64,000 nt of DNA from CAVVUF01 sp963751425. GTDB lineage: Bacteria > Chloroflexota > Anaerolineae > Anaerolineales > UBA4823. The stretch lies in assembly GCA_963751425.1 (NCBI GenBank), contig CAVVUF010000001.1, positions 1,984,001 through 2,048,000 on the forward strand, read 5' to 3'. The position numbers and the translations under genes were made by a program. The notes under the pieces are model-generated. The model searched no databases. It worked only from the letters and a program-made list of their open reading frames with translations, and had not been told where the DNA came from. Positions 9,756 to 18,557 of the stretch are shown here, piece by piece (within the stretch, counting starts at the first letter, position 1; every line of letters begins with the position of its first letter).

Positions 9756-10674
9756 ATGACCAATCACAAATATCGAATCTTCATTTATCAGCGGTCTGGC
9801 AATCTTGCTGGTGGCGGTTGTCCTCCTGCTCTATCCCACTGCCGATGCACAGGCTCAGTGTGGTTCGCAGGCCTCCTCCTGTAAGAACTGTCACGAAGTT
9901 CAAGGGGAGGACCCGGTAAACAGCGATGGGACCGCCTGGCATCCATCGCATGCTTTTGGTGACTTCTGTTATATCTGCCACGCCGGGAATAATCAGAGCA
10001 TGGACAAAGCCATCGCGCATACAGGGATGGTCCCGCCGCTCTCGGATATCAAGGCTGGCTGCCAGAGCTGCCATCCGAATGATCTGCAAGAACGCGCCCA
10101 GGTTTATGCCAGCGTCTTAGGGGTTACCCTGGATGGCGGTGCGGCATCAGGGACCGGCGAGACCGCTGCACCAGCTGAGCCAAGCCCAAACCAGGCTGCG
10201 GAAGAGGTGATCGAAGCCACCGCTCCAGAGATGGTTTCCGAATCCAAAGAAGTCATTGATTACAACCAGCGCTATGACGAAGCGGTATTGGGTAAGCGAC
10301 CCGTTAATTGGGGAAACATCATCCTGATTGTGATGATCGTGATGCTGGTGATCGGTGGCGGTGCATTTGTCTATGTTAACGAACGCAAGCGGCGCGGCCT
10401 TCCGCTGGGAAAAGCCAAACCCGCTGTTGATAGAGCCTCCGGACTCGAAGCCCCAGTGGTTGAAGGATATTCGACTGAAGTGACGGCTCTACTCCCGAAA
10501 ATTGCCCGCCTCAACCCAACCGGGCTGCACGCCCTCAAGCGTTTGCTCGAAAACCCCGACAACGCCAATGAGCTGTTCCATAGTTTATCAAAGCTAGATC
10601 CCGAGCTGGTTAAGCAAGTGCGCGGTCTGGATCGCCCCTCGCGCGAGCTGCTCTTAGCCATGTCGGGCGAATAA
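9756..10674 (+). CDS. Membrane-anchored triheme cytochrome c (one frameshift in signal peptide)
   Basis: Three CxxCH haem motifs (CKNCH, CYICH, CQSCH) lie in the first 110 residues after a signal peptide. A single membrane helix follows at about residue 180 (NIILIVMIVMLVIGGGAFVY), then a Lys/Arg-rich cytoplasmic tail. The best start is the ATG at 9756; removing one T from the TTT at 9784-9786 joins MTNHKYRIFI to the signal peptide SGLAILLVAVVLLLYPTADA. Without that correction only a TTG at 9805 is in frame. Extracytoplasmic haems held by one anchor suggest an electron carrier between the quinone pool and the molybdoenzyme or multiheme protein encoded downstream. Confidence 0.8.
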
Positions 10675-10696
10675 TCCAACTGTAGGAGAAAAAACG

Positions 10697-11233
10697 ATGA
10701 ATCGATTAATAAAAGGTTTTCGCAATGATCTCTGGTCGCCCTATGTTGCTGGCGTCCTGCTCGGAGTAGTCGGCGTTCTGGCTGTCTGGCTCGCCGACAG
10801 CTTGTTAGGCGCCTCCGGTGCCTTCGAGAGCGTGGCTGGTATGATCGGGAAGGCTTTGGCACCGCAGGCATTCAATATTATGTATTTCAACTTCATCATG
10901 CCCACCGGGATCACCTGGGCAGTGGTTTTGCTCCTCGGGGTGATCGTTGGCGGGGCGCTTGGCGCCTTGTCCAGCCGCACCTGGAAACTGCGCTTGAATA
11001 CCGATGACAAGCAGTGGAAAGCCATCATCGGCCCGCAGCTGTGGAAGCGTTGGGTGATCGCCTTCTTCGGCGCCATTATCCTGGAATATGGGGCGGGCAT
11101 TGCCGGCGGCTGCACCAGCGGCCTGGCCATCTCCGGCGGTATGCTGCTGGCGCCAGCAGCTTTCCTGTTCATCGCCGCCATGTTCGCTTCTGGCATCCTC
11201 ACCACCCTGCTGGTTTACCGGCGGAATTGGTAA
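10697..11233 (+). CDS. YeeE/YedE family transporter, first half
   Basis: 178 residues with four to five hydrophobic helices. The conserved family motif is clear near residue 137: AGIAGGCTSGLAISGG, with the Cys thought to handle the sulfur ligand in YeeE/YedE (thiosulfate or related) transporters. Paired short YeeE/YedE proteins from neighbouring genes are common and together make one transporter. The partner follows 39 bases downstream. Its place in a molybdoenzyme operon suggests uptake or channelling of a sulfur or selenium compound. The start follows GTAGGAGAAAAAACG, a good ribosome site. Confidence 0.85.
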   Translation: MNRLIKGFRNDLWSPYVAGVLLGVVGVLAVWLADSLLGASGAFESVAGMIGKALAPQAFNIMYFNFIMPTGITWAVVLLLGVIVGGALGALSSRTWKLRLNTDDKQWKAIIGPQLWKRWVIAFFGAIILEYGAGIAGGCTSGLAISGGMLLAPAAFLFIAAMFASGILTTLLVYRRNW

Positions 11234-11272
11234 CTGGAACATTCAATTTCGATCAGACAAGGATAAAACACC

Positions 11273-11831
11273 ATGAACTATGTGATTGCTCTCTTCCTTG
11301 GCGCCTGCTTCGGCTTTTCGCTTAATAAAGCCGGCCTGACGCGCTACAACAAAATTGTCAACGTGTTTCGCTTTACAGACCTGGCAGTCTTGAAATTCAT
11401 GCTAACTGCCATGGTGGTCTCCATGGCCGGCCTGTACACCCTGCGCGGCCTCGGCTTAATCCAATTCCCTACGGTGCCCTCCACCTACATTGTTGGCAAT
11501 ATGATCGGCGGGTTGATCTTCGGGATCGGCATGGCCCTCACCGGTTACTGACCGGGTACCTGCGCCGCCGGCGGCGGCGAAGGCAAGCTTGATTATCTCA
11601 TTCCCGGTTTCTTGGGTTTCCTCACTGGTGCAGTATTGTTCGGCCTGACCTACAGCAAGATCTTCCCACCCATCGAAAAGATTGCCAAAGTGGGCAACGT
11701 CGTCATTCCCGACCTTTGGAACTTTAAGTCCCTTCTTGGTCGTACTGTTCTTCGGACTGTTCGCCATCTTTTTGTTCTACTTGATCGATCGGGCTGGATT
11801 GCAGCGCAGTAACAAAACACCCGAAGAATAA
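11273..11831 (+). CDS. YeeE/YedE family transporter, second half, candidate selenoprotein (one frameshift)
   Basis: The frame from 11273 runs MNYVIALFLGACFGFSLNKA and stops formally at a TGA at 11549-11551. It continues in the same frame with PGTCAAGGGEGKLDYLIPGF and further membrane helices. The family motif here is G-x-G-M-A-L-x-G-Y-C-P-G-T; the TGA replaces exactly that Cys. A SECIS-like hairpin follows directly (see 11559-11583). I therefore read it as selenocysteine. Later, one extra T in the TTT at 11723-11725 breaks the frame; removing it gives PFLVVLFFGLFAIFLFYLID and a stop at 11829-11831. Full length is about 185 residues. The alternatives are a substitution error or a true truncation at 92 residues. 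Confidence 0.75.
11549..11551 (+). other. In-frame UGA, candidate selenocysteine codon
   Basis: TGA aligned with the invariant Cys of the GYCPGT motif in the YeeE/YedE (DUF6691-like) family. Conserved coding continues without frame change on both sides. No selA, selB, selC or selD gene is in this window, so the machinery cannot be confirmed here. Confidence 0.65.
11559..11583 (+). promoter_or_regulatory. Candidate bacterial SECIS hairpin
   Basis: Bases 11559-11569 pair with 11573-11583 in an 11-position stem with a single G-A mismatch, closing a 3-base loop GGC at 11570-11572. The loop starts 18 bases after the UGA and has G at both of its first two positions. Published bacterial SECIS rules ask for an apical loop of 3-14 bases with a G in its first two positions, 16-37 bases from the UGA. 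The stem is very GC-rich and falls in Ala/Gly codons, so chance folding is possible. Confidence 0.6.
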
Positions 11832-11870
11832 ATATTCTACAGTTATGAACTCAAGAGAAAACGGCTCTTT

Positions 11871-14042
11871 ATGAATAAAAATATCCTATCGCGACGTGAA
11901 TTTCTGAAGCTGAGCGGCCTAAGCCTGGGGGCTGTGAGTGCAGCGCGGTTTATACCGCCTCCAGTTGCCCGGGCAGCGCTGGGTGATACCACGCCGATCA
12001 CCGATGACGGCTATATTCACACCATGTGTGAGATGTGCGTCTGGCGCTGCGGGGTGCGGGCAAAGGTCGAGGAAGAACGGATCGTGAAGCTGGAAGGCAA
12101 CCCCGACCATCCTCATTCGCACGGCAAGCTGTGCGCCCGCGGCCAATCTGGCCTGATGAACACCTACGACCCCGACCGGGTGCTGACGCCGCTGATCCGG
12201 GTGGGCAAGCGTGGCGAAGGGCTGTTCCGTAAAGCCAGTTGGGAAGAAGCCCTGGATTTGACCGCTGAGAAGATGCTAAAGATTAAAGAAAGCTACGGTC
12301 CAGAAGCGATGGTCTTCTCCTCCACCCACAACCTTTCCCAGGTGCAGTTTGAAAACTTATTGAATGGTTACGGCTCGCCCAATTACGGCACCCAGCGCAG
12401 CTTGTGTTTCAACGCCATGATCGTGGCCAACTTAATGACCTACGGGATGGAGGAACCGGCCCGGGATTACAGCCAGGTGCAGTACATTATCCTCACCGGC
12501 CGCAACCTGACCGAAGCTATCTCTACCTCTGAGACCGGTGAATTAACGGATGCGTTGGCACGCGGCGCCAAGGTGGTCTATATCGATCCGCGCTACACCA
12601 AGACCGCCGCGAAAGCCACCGAATGGTGCCCCATCCGCCCCGGCACTGACCTGGCCTTCCATCTGGCTTTGATCCAGGTGATCATCTCTGAAAGCCTTTA
12701 TAACAAGCAGTTTGTTGACCAATATACCCAGGGTTTTGATGAGCTTGCCGAAGCAGTCAAAGATTATACCCCTGAGTGGGCTGCCCCGATCACCGGCATC
12801 GACGCGGCAGTGATTCAACGGATCGCCCATGAATTTGCCGCGGCCGCGCCCTATGCCCTGGCGCACAACGGCTGGCGCACTTCGAACTTCATCAACTCCT
12901 TCCCCACCGAACGGGCCATCACCATTTTGAACGCCCTGGTGGGTAATTGGGGCGTCACGCTGCACCCCGCCGCTGGCGAGGGAGCGGGCGGGTTGGGCAA
13001 GCCGCCTCAGCCGCCTTATCCGCGTATATCAGCGCTGCGCCTGGATGGCGTGCCCTGGAAGTACCCGTTTGTCCCTCTCAAGCTGGGCATTTTCCAGCAG
13101 CTGCGCGACGCGATCCTCGAAGGCCAGCCTTACGAGGCGCATGGCTGGTTCATCTCCCGTCAAAATCCTGTGCTTTCGCTGCCAGACCGCAAGCGTACCT
13201 TGCAAGCCTTTGGGAAAATGGAATTCATCGCTGTCGTGGATATTATCCCCAACGATACAGCCTGGTTCGCCGATGTTGTCCTGCCAGAAGCCTCCTACCT
13301 CGAACGCTACGACCCGCTGCTGCCGGTAGGAGATAAAGCCTGGATCCGCCAGCCAGTGATCGAGCCCCAAGGTGACACGAAATCTGCCCTGATGATTTAT
13401 AAAGAGCTGGGCACGCGCCTGGGCTTGGGGGATTTCTTCCAATATACCGACGAACAAGACTATCTCAATCAGGAGCTGGCCCCCCTGGGCATTTCCCTCG
13501 ACCAGGTACGCCTCCAGGGATATGCTCAGCTTCCCAAGGGAGAAGAAGACACCGAGCTCAAGTGGAGCACACCCAGCGGGAAGATCGAAATATCTTCTTC
13601 GACCCTCAAAGCTGGTAAGTTCGATCCCGTCCCCATCTGGCAGGAACCGCCTCAGCCAAAGCCAGGCGCTTTTTACCTGCTCACCGGCAAGGTGGGTCAG
13701 CATACTCAGATGGGTACACAAAATAACCTCTTGCTGCACAAGTATCAAGATGAACCAGCTCTATGGATGAGTTCCAGCTGCCGCCGCGGCCGCCAACCTC
13801 ACAGATGGTGACCTGGTTGAGGCCACCAGCGAGGTAGGTTCTGTGAAAGTGGCTTTGCACGTGACCAAGGCCATTCGCGACGATTGTGTCTACCTGACCC
13901 CTGGCTTCGGTCACCTGTCCAAGGGTTTGACCACAGCTTACGGGGTGGGCGCCAGCGACTCCGTCCTGCATGTACCTATGTGGACCCGATCAGTGGAGGC
14001 CAGGCTTTGAGCCAGACTTTCGTAACAGTAAAGAAGGCCTGA
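11871..14042 (+). CDS. Tat-exported molybdopterin oxidoreductase, PhsA/PsrA-like catalytic subunit (two frameshifts)
   Basis: A DMSO-reductase family catalytic subunit of about 720 residues. The twin-arginine signal is SRREFLKLSG. A 4Fe-4S site follows (CEMCVWRCGVRAK with a fourth Cys in KLCARGQSG). RSLCFNA near residue 182 is the likely Mo-ligand Cys, as in thiosulfate and polysulfide reductases. Later motifs include IPNDTAWFADVVLPEASYLE and TPSGKIEI. Two indels break the C-terminus: near 13775-13782, then near 13972 where a base is missing. Bridging them gives NLTDGDLVEATSEVG and YVDPISGGQALSQTF, ending at 14042, 10 bases before the next gene. The substrate is unknown; a sulfur or selenium oxyanion or polysulfide fits the neighbours. 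Confidence 0.85.
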
Positions 14043-14052
14043 GGAAGCGATT

Positions 14053-14811
14053 ATGGCAACAATCAAAAAATATGGTTTCGTAATCGATGTCTTGCGCTGT
14101 ATTGACTGCCGGGCCTGCCTGGTGGCATGCAGTGTTGAAAATAACGTTCCACAAGAAAATACCCGCATCTGGGTGCACGATCTGCAGGTGCAGGGCGAAT
14201 TCCCCAACTTGAGCCATACCTTTTTGCCCTATAACTGCATGCACTGCGAGCATCCGCCCTGCACAGAAGTGTGCGTCAGCCGGGCTACTTACAAAGACTC
14301 TCAAACAGGTCTGGTGCTGGTCGATCAGGATGCCTGCATTGGTTGTGGATTCTGCGTAGAAGCCTGCCCTTATGGTGCACGCTACCTGGATAAGCAGCGC
14401 GGTGTGGTGGATAAGTGTAACGGCTGCATCCAGCGGGTGAATATCGGTCTGCAGCCAGCCTGCGTGGCGACTTGCGTGGGCGGTTCGCGCATGTTTGGCG
14501 ATCTAAACGACCCAGAATCAGATGTTTCTAAAGCTCTAAAGAATGCCACTTCAGTCCTGCAGCTGGATTATGAAGACGAACAGGTCGATACGGATCCGAA
14601 TATCTATTACATCAATGCCACAGGTGTGCAGAATCCCTTGACCCTGGAGAACGGGATTTACCCGCATGCGCCTGAATATACCATCGCCCAGGAAGGTTGG
14701 AAGAAAGTGATTGTTCCCATGATGGGCGCTGCAGTTGGTGCGGCTTTCCTGGTTCAGGCAGTCTATTTCACCAAGCAGTTAATCGAGGGTGAGAAAGAGT
14801 TTGAGGAGTAG
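14053..14811 (+). CDS. 4Fe-4S electron-transfer subunit, PhsB/PsrB-like, with C-terminal membrane helix
   Basis: 252 residues carrying four cysteine clusters typical of the iron-sulfur subunit of molybdoenzymes: CIDCRACLVAC, CMHCEHPPCTEVC, CIGCGFCVEACPYGA and CNGCIQR with CVATC. These should bind four [4Fe-4S] clusters and pass electrons between the catalytic subunit and the membrane. Residues about 215-240 form a hydrophobic helix (VPMMGAAVGAAFLVQAVYFT), so this subunit also anchors the complex. It starts 10 bases after the catalytic gene. No Tat signal is seen, so it probably travels with the Tat-bearing partner. Confidence 0.9.
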   Translation: MATIKKYGFVIDVLRCIDCRACLVACSVENNVPQENTRIWVHDLQVQGEFPNLSHTFLPYNCMHCEHPPCTEVCVSRATYKDSQTGLVLVDQDACIGCGFCVEACPYGARYLDKQRGVVDKCNGCIQRVNIGLQPACVATCVGGSRMFGDLNDPESDVSKALKNATSVLQLDYEDEQVDTDPNIYYINATGVQNPLTLENGIYPHAPEYTIAQEGWKKVIVPMMGAAVGAAFLVQAVYFTKQLIEGEKEFEE

Positions 14812-14815
14812 AGCC

Positions 14816-15599
14816 ATGAGCGGTTATAAAAATATCCCGTTAGAAGAACGCCGCCGGTTGCGTGAGAAGAAGTACAAAAAACACAACCTGGCAAATATCC
14901 TCACTCACTGGTTCAATGTGGGCTGCTGGCTGCTGCTGCTGCCCACCGGCGTCGCTATCCTTTCCTCGCCGCGCTTGGGGTTGAGCCCGCTGTGGATGCA
15001 GGAAATGTTCCGCAATATCTTTGGTGGTTCAGCTAACCTGATCCGCTTCCACTATACGATCGGGCTGTTGTGGATCTTTGTTCTCAGCTTCAATATCCTC
15101 GTCGGGTTTCGTAAATACTTTGTTCCCTTCGCTGCCCAACGTTTGCTGCTCGATAAAGATGATATCGATTGGCTCAAAGATTAAACCGCTGCAGATGTTC
15201 GGCCTGATGAAGGATAAAGAGCTGCCCCCCCAGGATGCGTACAACGCCGGCCAGAAAGCCTACATGTACATTGTCATCTTGGGCACCCTCGGTATCATGT
15301 CTAGTGGTATTGTGATGACCTTCAACACGATCTTCCCGCCCATTCTGAAGCAGATCGCCCAACCCATTCATTGGATGTCAGTTTTCGCCATCGTAGCCGG
15401 CCTGTTTGTCCATGTGTATATGGGTGCTGTGTTCCCCGAAGAAAAAGAGGCTTTCTTCTCGATGTTCTCCGGGAAGGTCTCTGCCTGGTATGCCCGCGCC
15501 CACCACGAGAAATGGTACAATGAAAAACTGAAAGAAGAAGTTGAATGGGAAGATCAGGTAGAAAAGGAAGTTGCTGAGTCCTCATTACAGCATGGATAA
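14816..15599 (+). CDS. Cytochrome b membrane subunit (one frameshift)
   Basis: About 260 residues; the formate-dehydrogenase-gamma or b561-like quinone-reacting subunit. The first part has HNLANILTHWFNVGCWLLLL and IRFHYTIGLLWIFVLSFNIL, each with a haem-ligand-type His. The frame breaks at the AAA at 15176-15178; removing one A joins DDIDWL to KIKPLQMFGLMKDKELPP. Then follow AYMYIVILGTLGIMSSGIVM and IHWMSVFAIVAGLFVHVYMG, again with His. Four membrane helices and haem-b ligands are thus present. It starts 4 bases after the iron-sulfur gene, and its stop overlaps the start of the next gene (15592-15599), suggesting translational coupling. Confidence 0.85.
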
Positions 15600-16198
15600 T
15601 TTAGAAAAACTGCTTGCGCAATCCGCAGCCAATCACCAGCGGCTGTGTCCGCGCCAGGTGCTGGGTGTGCGCATGGGGTTGACCGGAGTTGGGCTGTTAG
15701 AGATGGAAGTCCCTCGCACCGACAAGCGCTTATTGGTAATTGTCGAAACAGATGGCTGCTTTGTGAGCGGTATCGAAGCCGCTACAGGCTGCAGAGTGCT
15801 GCACCGGACGCTGCGCGTTGAAGATTATGGGAAAGTAGCCGCCAGCTTTGTAGATGTAAACAGCGGGCGAGCCTTCCGCCTGGCCCCTCGCCCAGGTGCG
15901 CGGGAGCTTGGCTTTGAGATTCGCCCCAGATGCACCCGATTCTTACCAGGCGCAGCTTACGGCTTATCCGTTAATGCCGGAGGACAGCCTGTTTACAGTA
16001 CAAGCTGTGCAGTTAAAGACGCCTGTTGAAGCCATTGTCGGTCGGCCCGGGGTGCGGATAAACTGCACCATCTGCGGCGAAGAGATCATGAACGACCGCC
16101 AGGTGACCACCTCTCTCGGGGTACTCTGTAAAGCCTGTGCCGGAGAGAGTTACTACCAGGTCACCCCTGAATTCTTACCGGGCGTATTCACCACCTGA
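15592..16198 (+). CDS. FmdE family protein with C-terminal zinc finger (one frameshift)
   Basis: About 200 residues. LCPRQVLGVRMGLTGVGLLE, VETDGCFVSGIEAATGC and EDYGKVAASFVDVNSGRAF match the FmdE domain first named from formylmethanofuran dehydrogenase operons. The usual HGHLCPG appears as HQRLCPR. Removing one G from the GG at 15910-15911 joins the domain to FAPDAPDSYQAQLTAYPLMP and a C-terminal treble-clef-like zinc site (CTICGEEI and CKACAG). Proteins of this family travel with molybdenum or tungsten enzymes in bacteria; a role in cofactor or metal handling is likely but unproved. The ATG overlaps the end of the cytochrome b gene. Confidence 0.8.
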
Positions 16199-16201
16199 AG
16201 T

Positions 16202-17440
16202 ATGAAACGCCTGATCGTCCTGGCCGCTGCAGCTTTATTGCTCACTTTGACAGCCGCCGCTGTCCTGCAGAGGCTCAAGCCGGTTCCAGTTCCCCTCATC
16301 CCCACTTTAACCGGCCAGGTCGAATACTGCCTGACCTGTCACAGCGATCTGCCTGAGATCAGCCAGGCACATCCAGTGCAGAGCTTTGGCTGTGTGCGCT
16401 GCCACGGCGGTGAACCGTTAGCCCTGAATGCCGACCTGGCCCACAGCACCATGCGGGGTGGCGCAAACCCCTCCGATCTGGCAGTTGTGGAGGCATCCTG
16501 CGGGGGTGATGATTGTCACAGCGGCAGCCTGGTTGACCAGCGTGATCACATCCAGCGCGTGCAAACTGGCATTCAGGCTACCTACGCCGGGGCGATTGCC
16601 CTGATGCGCTATACCTACGGCGCTCAACCTGACCTACTCGCCCGCTACGGCATCCAGGCCGTCCAGGCGTATCAGATGACCGATCCAAACGCACGCCCGG
16701 CATTATTGGCCTTTGACGCGGATTTGGAGAGCTCTCCCAGCCTGCACACTTTCTCCAAGAATTGCCTGACTTGCCATCTTTGGACCACTCCCCCGGCCGG
16801 CTCACAATACAACCGCTTCACCGGCTGTTCTGCCTGCCATACCCCCACCGCCAATGGGGACAGCCAGCAAACCGTACACCGTCTCACGATTGCGATCCCA
16901 TATACCCAGTGCAACACCTGCCACAACCGCGGCAACTATGACCTGCGCCAGATGACCTTCCATGAGCGTCAGGATCAACCTGCGGACCGGCAGCATGATT
17001 ATTACCAGCCCATCGCCCAGTACACCCGCTGCGAATGGACTCTGGACTGCGTAGACTGCCACACTCGCCAGGAAGCCATGGGAGATGGCAATATTTACAG
17101 CCAGAAAAAAGAAATTCAGTACATACAATGCCGTACCTGTCATGGCACCCTGGACGAATTGCCCCAAACGACTGTCATTCAAAATACAAACGATCTGGCG
17201 CTGCGCATGGCTTTTCTCAACCCGGTTGTCGACTTGCAAATTGGTGATACCATCTTGGTCACTGCTCAAGGCGAGCCGTTGTGGAACATCAGCCCATTAG
17301 CCGATGGAAGCTATGAAATGATTGGCAAAGTCAGCAGACAAAGGTTTACCTTCAAACCGGTTAAAGGGAGCGGCTGTCAACAAAAGCTCGACCAACAGGG
17401 GTCTAGCGACTGCCATGCGTGCCACTCTGTCCAGCGCTGA
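16202..17440 (+). CDS. Secreted multiheme cytochrome c (eight CxxCH plus one CX4CH)
   Basis: 412 residues with an N-terminal signal or anchor helix (residues about 3-22). I count eight CxxCH motifs (CLTCH, CVRCH, CLTCH, CSACH, CNTCH, CVDCH, CRTCH, CHACH) and one CX4CH (CGGDDCH), the latter seen in cytochrome c3-type haem sites. It has no obvious catalytic-haem variant such as CxxCK, so electron transfer is the safest role. It closes the operon 3 bases after the FmdE-like gene. It may shuttle electrons between the membrane triheme protein, the Mo enzyme and an outer acceptor or donor. The spread of the motifs over the whole length argues for an octa- or nonahaem protein. Confidence 0.85.
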   Translation: MKRLIVLAAAALLLTLTAAAVLQRLKPVPVPLIPTLTGQVEYCLTCHSDLPEISQAHPVQSFGCVRCHGGEPLALNADLAHSTMRGGANPSDLAVVEASCGGDDCHSGSLVDQRDHIQRVQTGIQATYAGAIALMRYTYGAQPDLLARYGIQAVQAYQMTDPNARPALLAFDADLESSPSLHTFSKNCLTCHLWTTPPAGSQYNRFTGCSACHTPTANGDSQQTVHRLTIAIPYTQCNTCHNRGNYDLRQMTFHERQDQPADRQHDYYQPIAQYTRCEWTLDCVDCHTRQEAMGDGNIYSQKKEIQYIQCRTCHGTLDELPQTTVIQNTNDLALRMAFLNPVVDLQIGDTILVTAQGEPLWNISPLADGSYEMIGKVSRQRFTFKPVKGSGCQQKLDQQGSSDCHACHSVQR

Positions 17441-17621
17441 AGTGGTGAATAAATTCGCATCGATAGAATGAGCAAGAATCTTGCATCTTGATTGATTGGA
17501 TTTGGAATAAAATTTAATTAACCACAAATTGAGATTCTCTTGTACAATAAAAATACATGTCCCACTGTAGGATATGGCTTTTCCCCTTCCTTTATAGCAT
17601 CGTTCAACTGGGGGTTTTCTG

Positions 17622-18506
17622 ATGGAACCGACACTTGCATTAATCATCGATGATGATAAAGATACCGCCAACCTCTTCAGGACCATCCTGGAGCTGGTGG
17701 GCTTTGAATGCCAGGCTGCCTACTCAGCCAAGTCCGCTCTGGCTTACCTCGCTGTAAAAGATCCCGATATCGTCCTGCTGGACCTGCGCCTGGGTTTGGA
17801 GCTGGATGGCAAAGACATTCTCTACCAGATCCGCTCCAATCCCCGCCTGGATAAAACCCGGGTGATCGTGATCACGGCATATCCGGGCATGCTCGAACAG
17901 GTTGACAGCCTGGCTGACCTGATCATGCTCAAGCCGGTTGAGATCGAGGACCTCACCACGCTTGCCTCGCGCCTGACCCAAATACGCCCCAAGTCTTACC
18001 TGTTCCGCGATCCAGTCTCAGGGCTCTACACGCTAAGTTTCTTTATGACCCGCCTGGAACACACCTTTGAAAGATCTCGGCGCAATCCAGAGCTTCTCTT
18101 TGGCACCTTGGCGATCGAGTTTAGGGTTAGCTCCGAGGAAAATGAGCAGCTTCAAGAAGAAGATCGCGAGCAAATCTTGAAACAAGTCGCAGAAATCCTC
18201 AACCGCGATTTTCGGCCCACCGATACTTTTGGTTATATCGCGGGCTTGCGCGTAGCTGCGCTTTACGAAGATTTCAAGAAACCAGAGGATGTCCATATCG
18301 TCATCCAGCGGCTTCACCATGATCTCACCCTGGCTGTAGAAGCCCGGGGATGCCTGTGGAGGGTCACTCCCACCATCGGCGCAGTGTTAAATAACCCGCG
18401 TTACCAAAGCCCAGACGAAATTCTAAAGGCCGCCGTCAGCACCCTGGAGCGTGCCTGTGAATTGACGGGGGAATACTATCTAATTGCGGACACTCCCCAG
18501 ACGTAA
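17622..18506 (+). CDS. Response regulator with degenerate GGDEF-like output domain
   Basis: 294 residues. Residues about 5-120 are a receiver domain: acidic pocket IIDDDKD, phospho-acceptor region DIVLLDLRLG, and ITAYPG and LKPVEIEDL for the Thr/Ser and Lys positions. From about 128 the text resembles a GGDEF domain start (FRDPVSGLYTLSFFMTRLEH), with later RDFRPTDTFGYIAGLRVAAL in the place of the GGDEF signature and TPTIGAVL near the end. The catalytic GGDEF residues are absent, so no cyclic-di-GMP synthesis is expected. It could bind a nucleotide or protein. It follows the respiratory operon by 181 bases on the same strand; co-regulation is not shown. Confidence 0.75.
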   Translation: MEPTLALIIDDDKDTANLFRTILELVGFECQAAYSAKSALAYLAVKDPDIVLLDLRLGLELDGKDILYQIRSNPRLDKTRVIVITAYPGMLEQVDSLADLIMLKPVEIEDLTTLASRLTQIRPKSYLFRDPVSGLYTLSFFMTRLEHTFERSRRNPELLFGTLAIEFRVSSEENEQLQEEDREQILKQVAEILNRDFRPTDTFGYIAGLRVAALYEDFKKPEDVHIVIQRLHHDLTLAVEARGCLWRVTPTIGAVLNNPRYQSPDEILKAAVSTLERACELTGEYYLIADTPQT

Positions 18507-18557
18507 GCTTTGAGTACCTGGCCCTCCTGTGAAGGATCTGCGCGCCTCGCCAGCGGT

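Noticed and set aside
11456..11767. Minus-strand frame over the TGA region of the YeeE/YedE gene
   Set aside because: It has no family features and lies opposite a conserved membrane protein; it does not explain the plus-strand conservation after the TGA.
13029..13748. 239-residue open frame on the minus strand
   Set aside because: It lies inside the PhsA-like gene, where the plus-strand frame keeps molybdoenzyme motifs throughout.
17472..17484. Short hairpin after the multiheme cytochrome gene
   Set aside because: Only 5 bp with a 3-base loop and no T-run; too weak to call a terminator.
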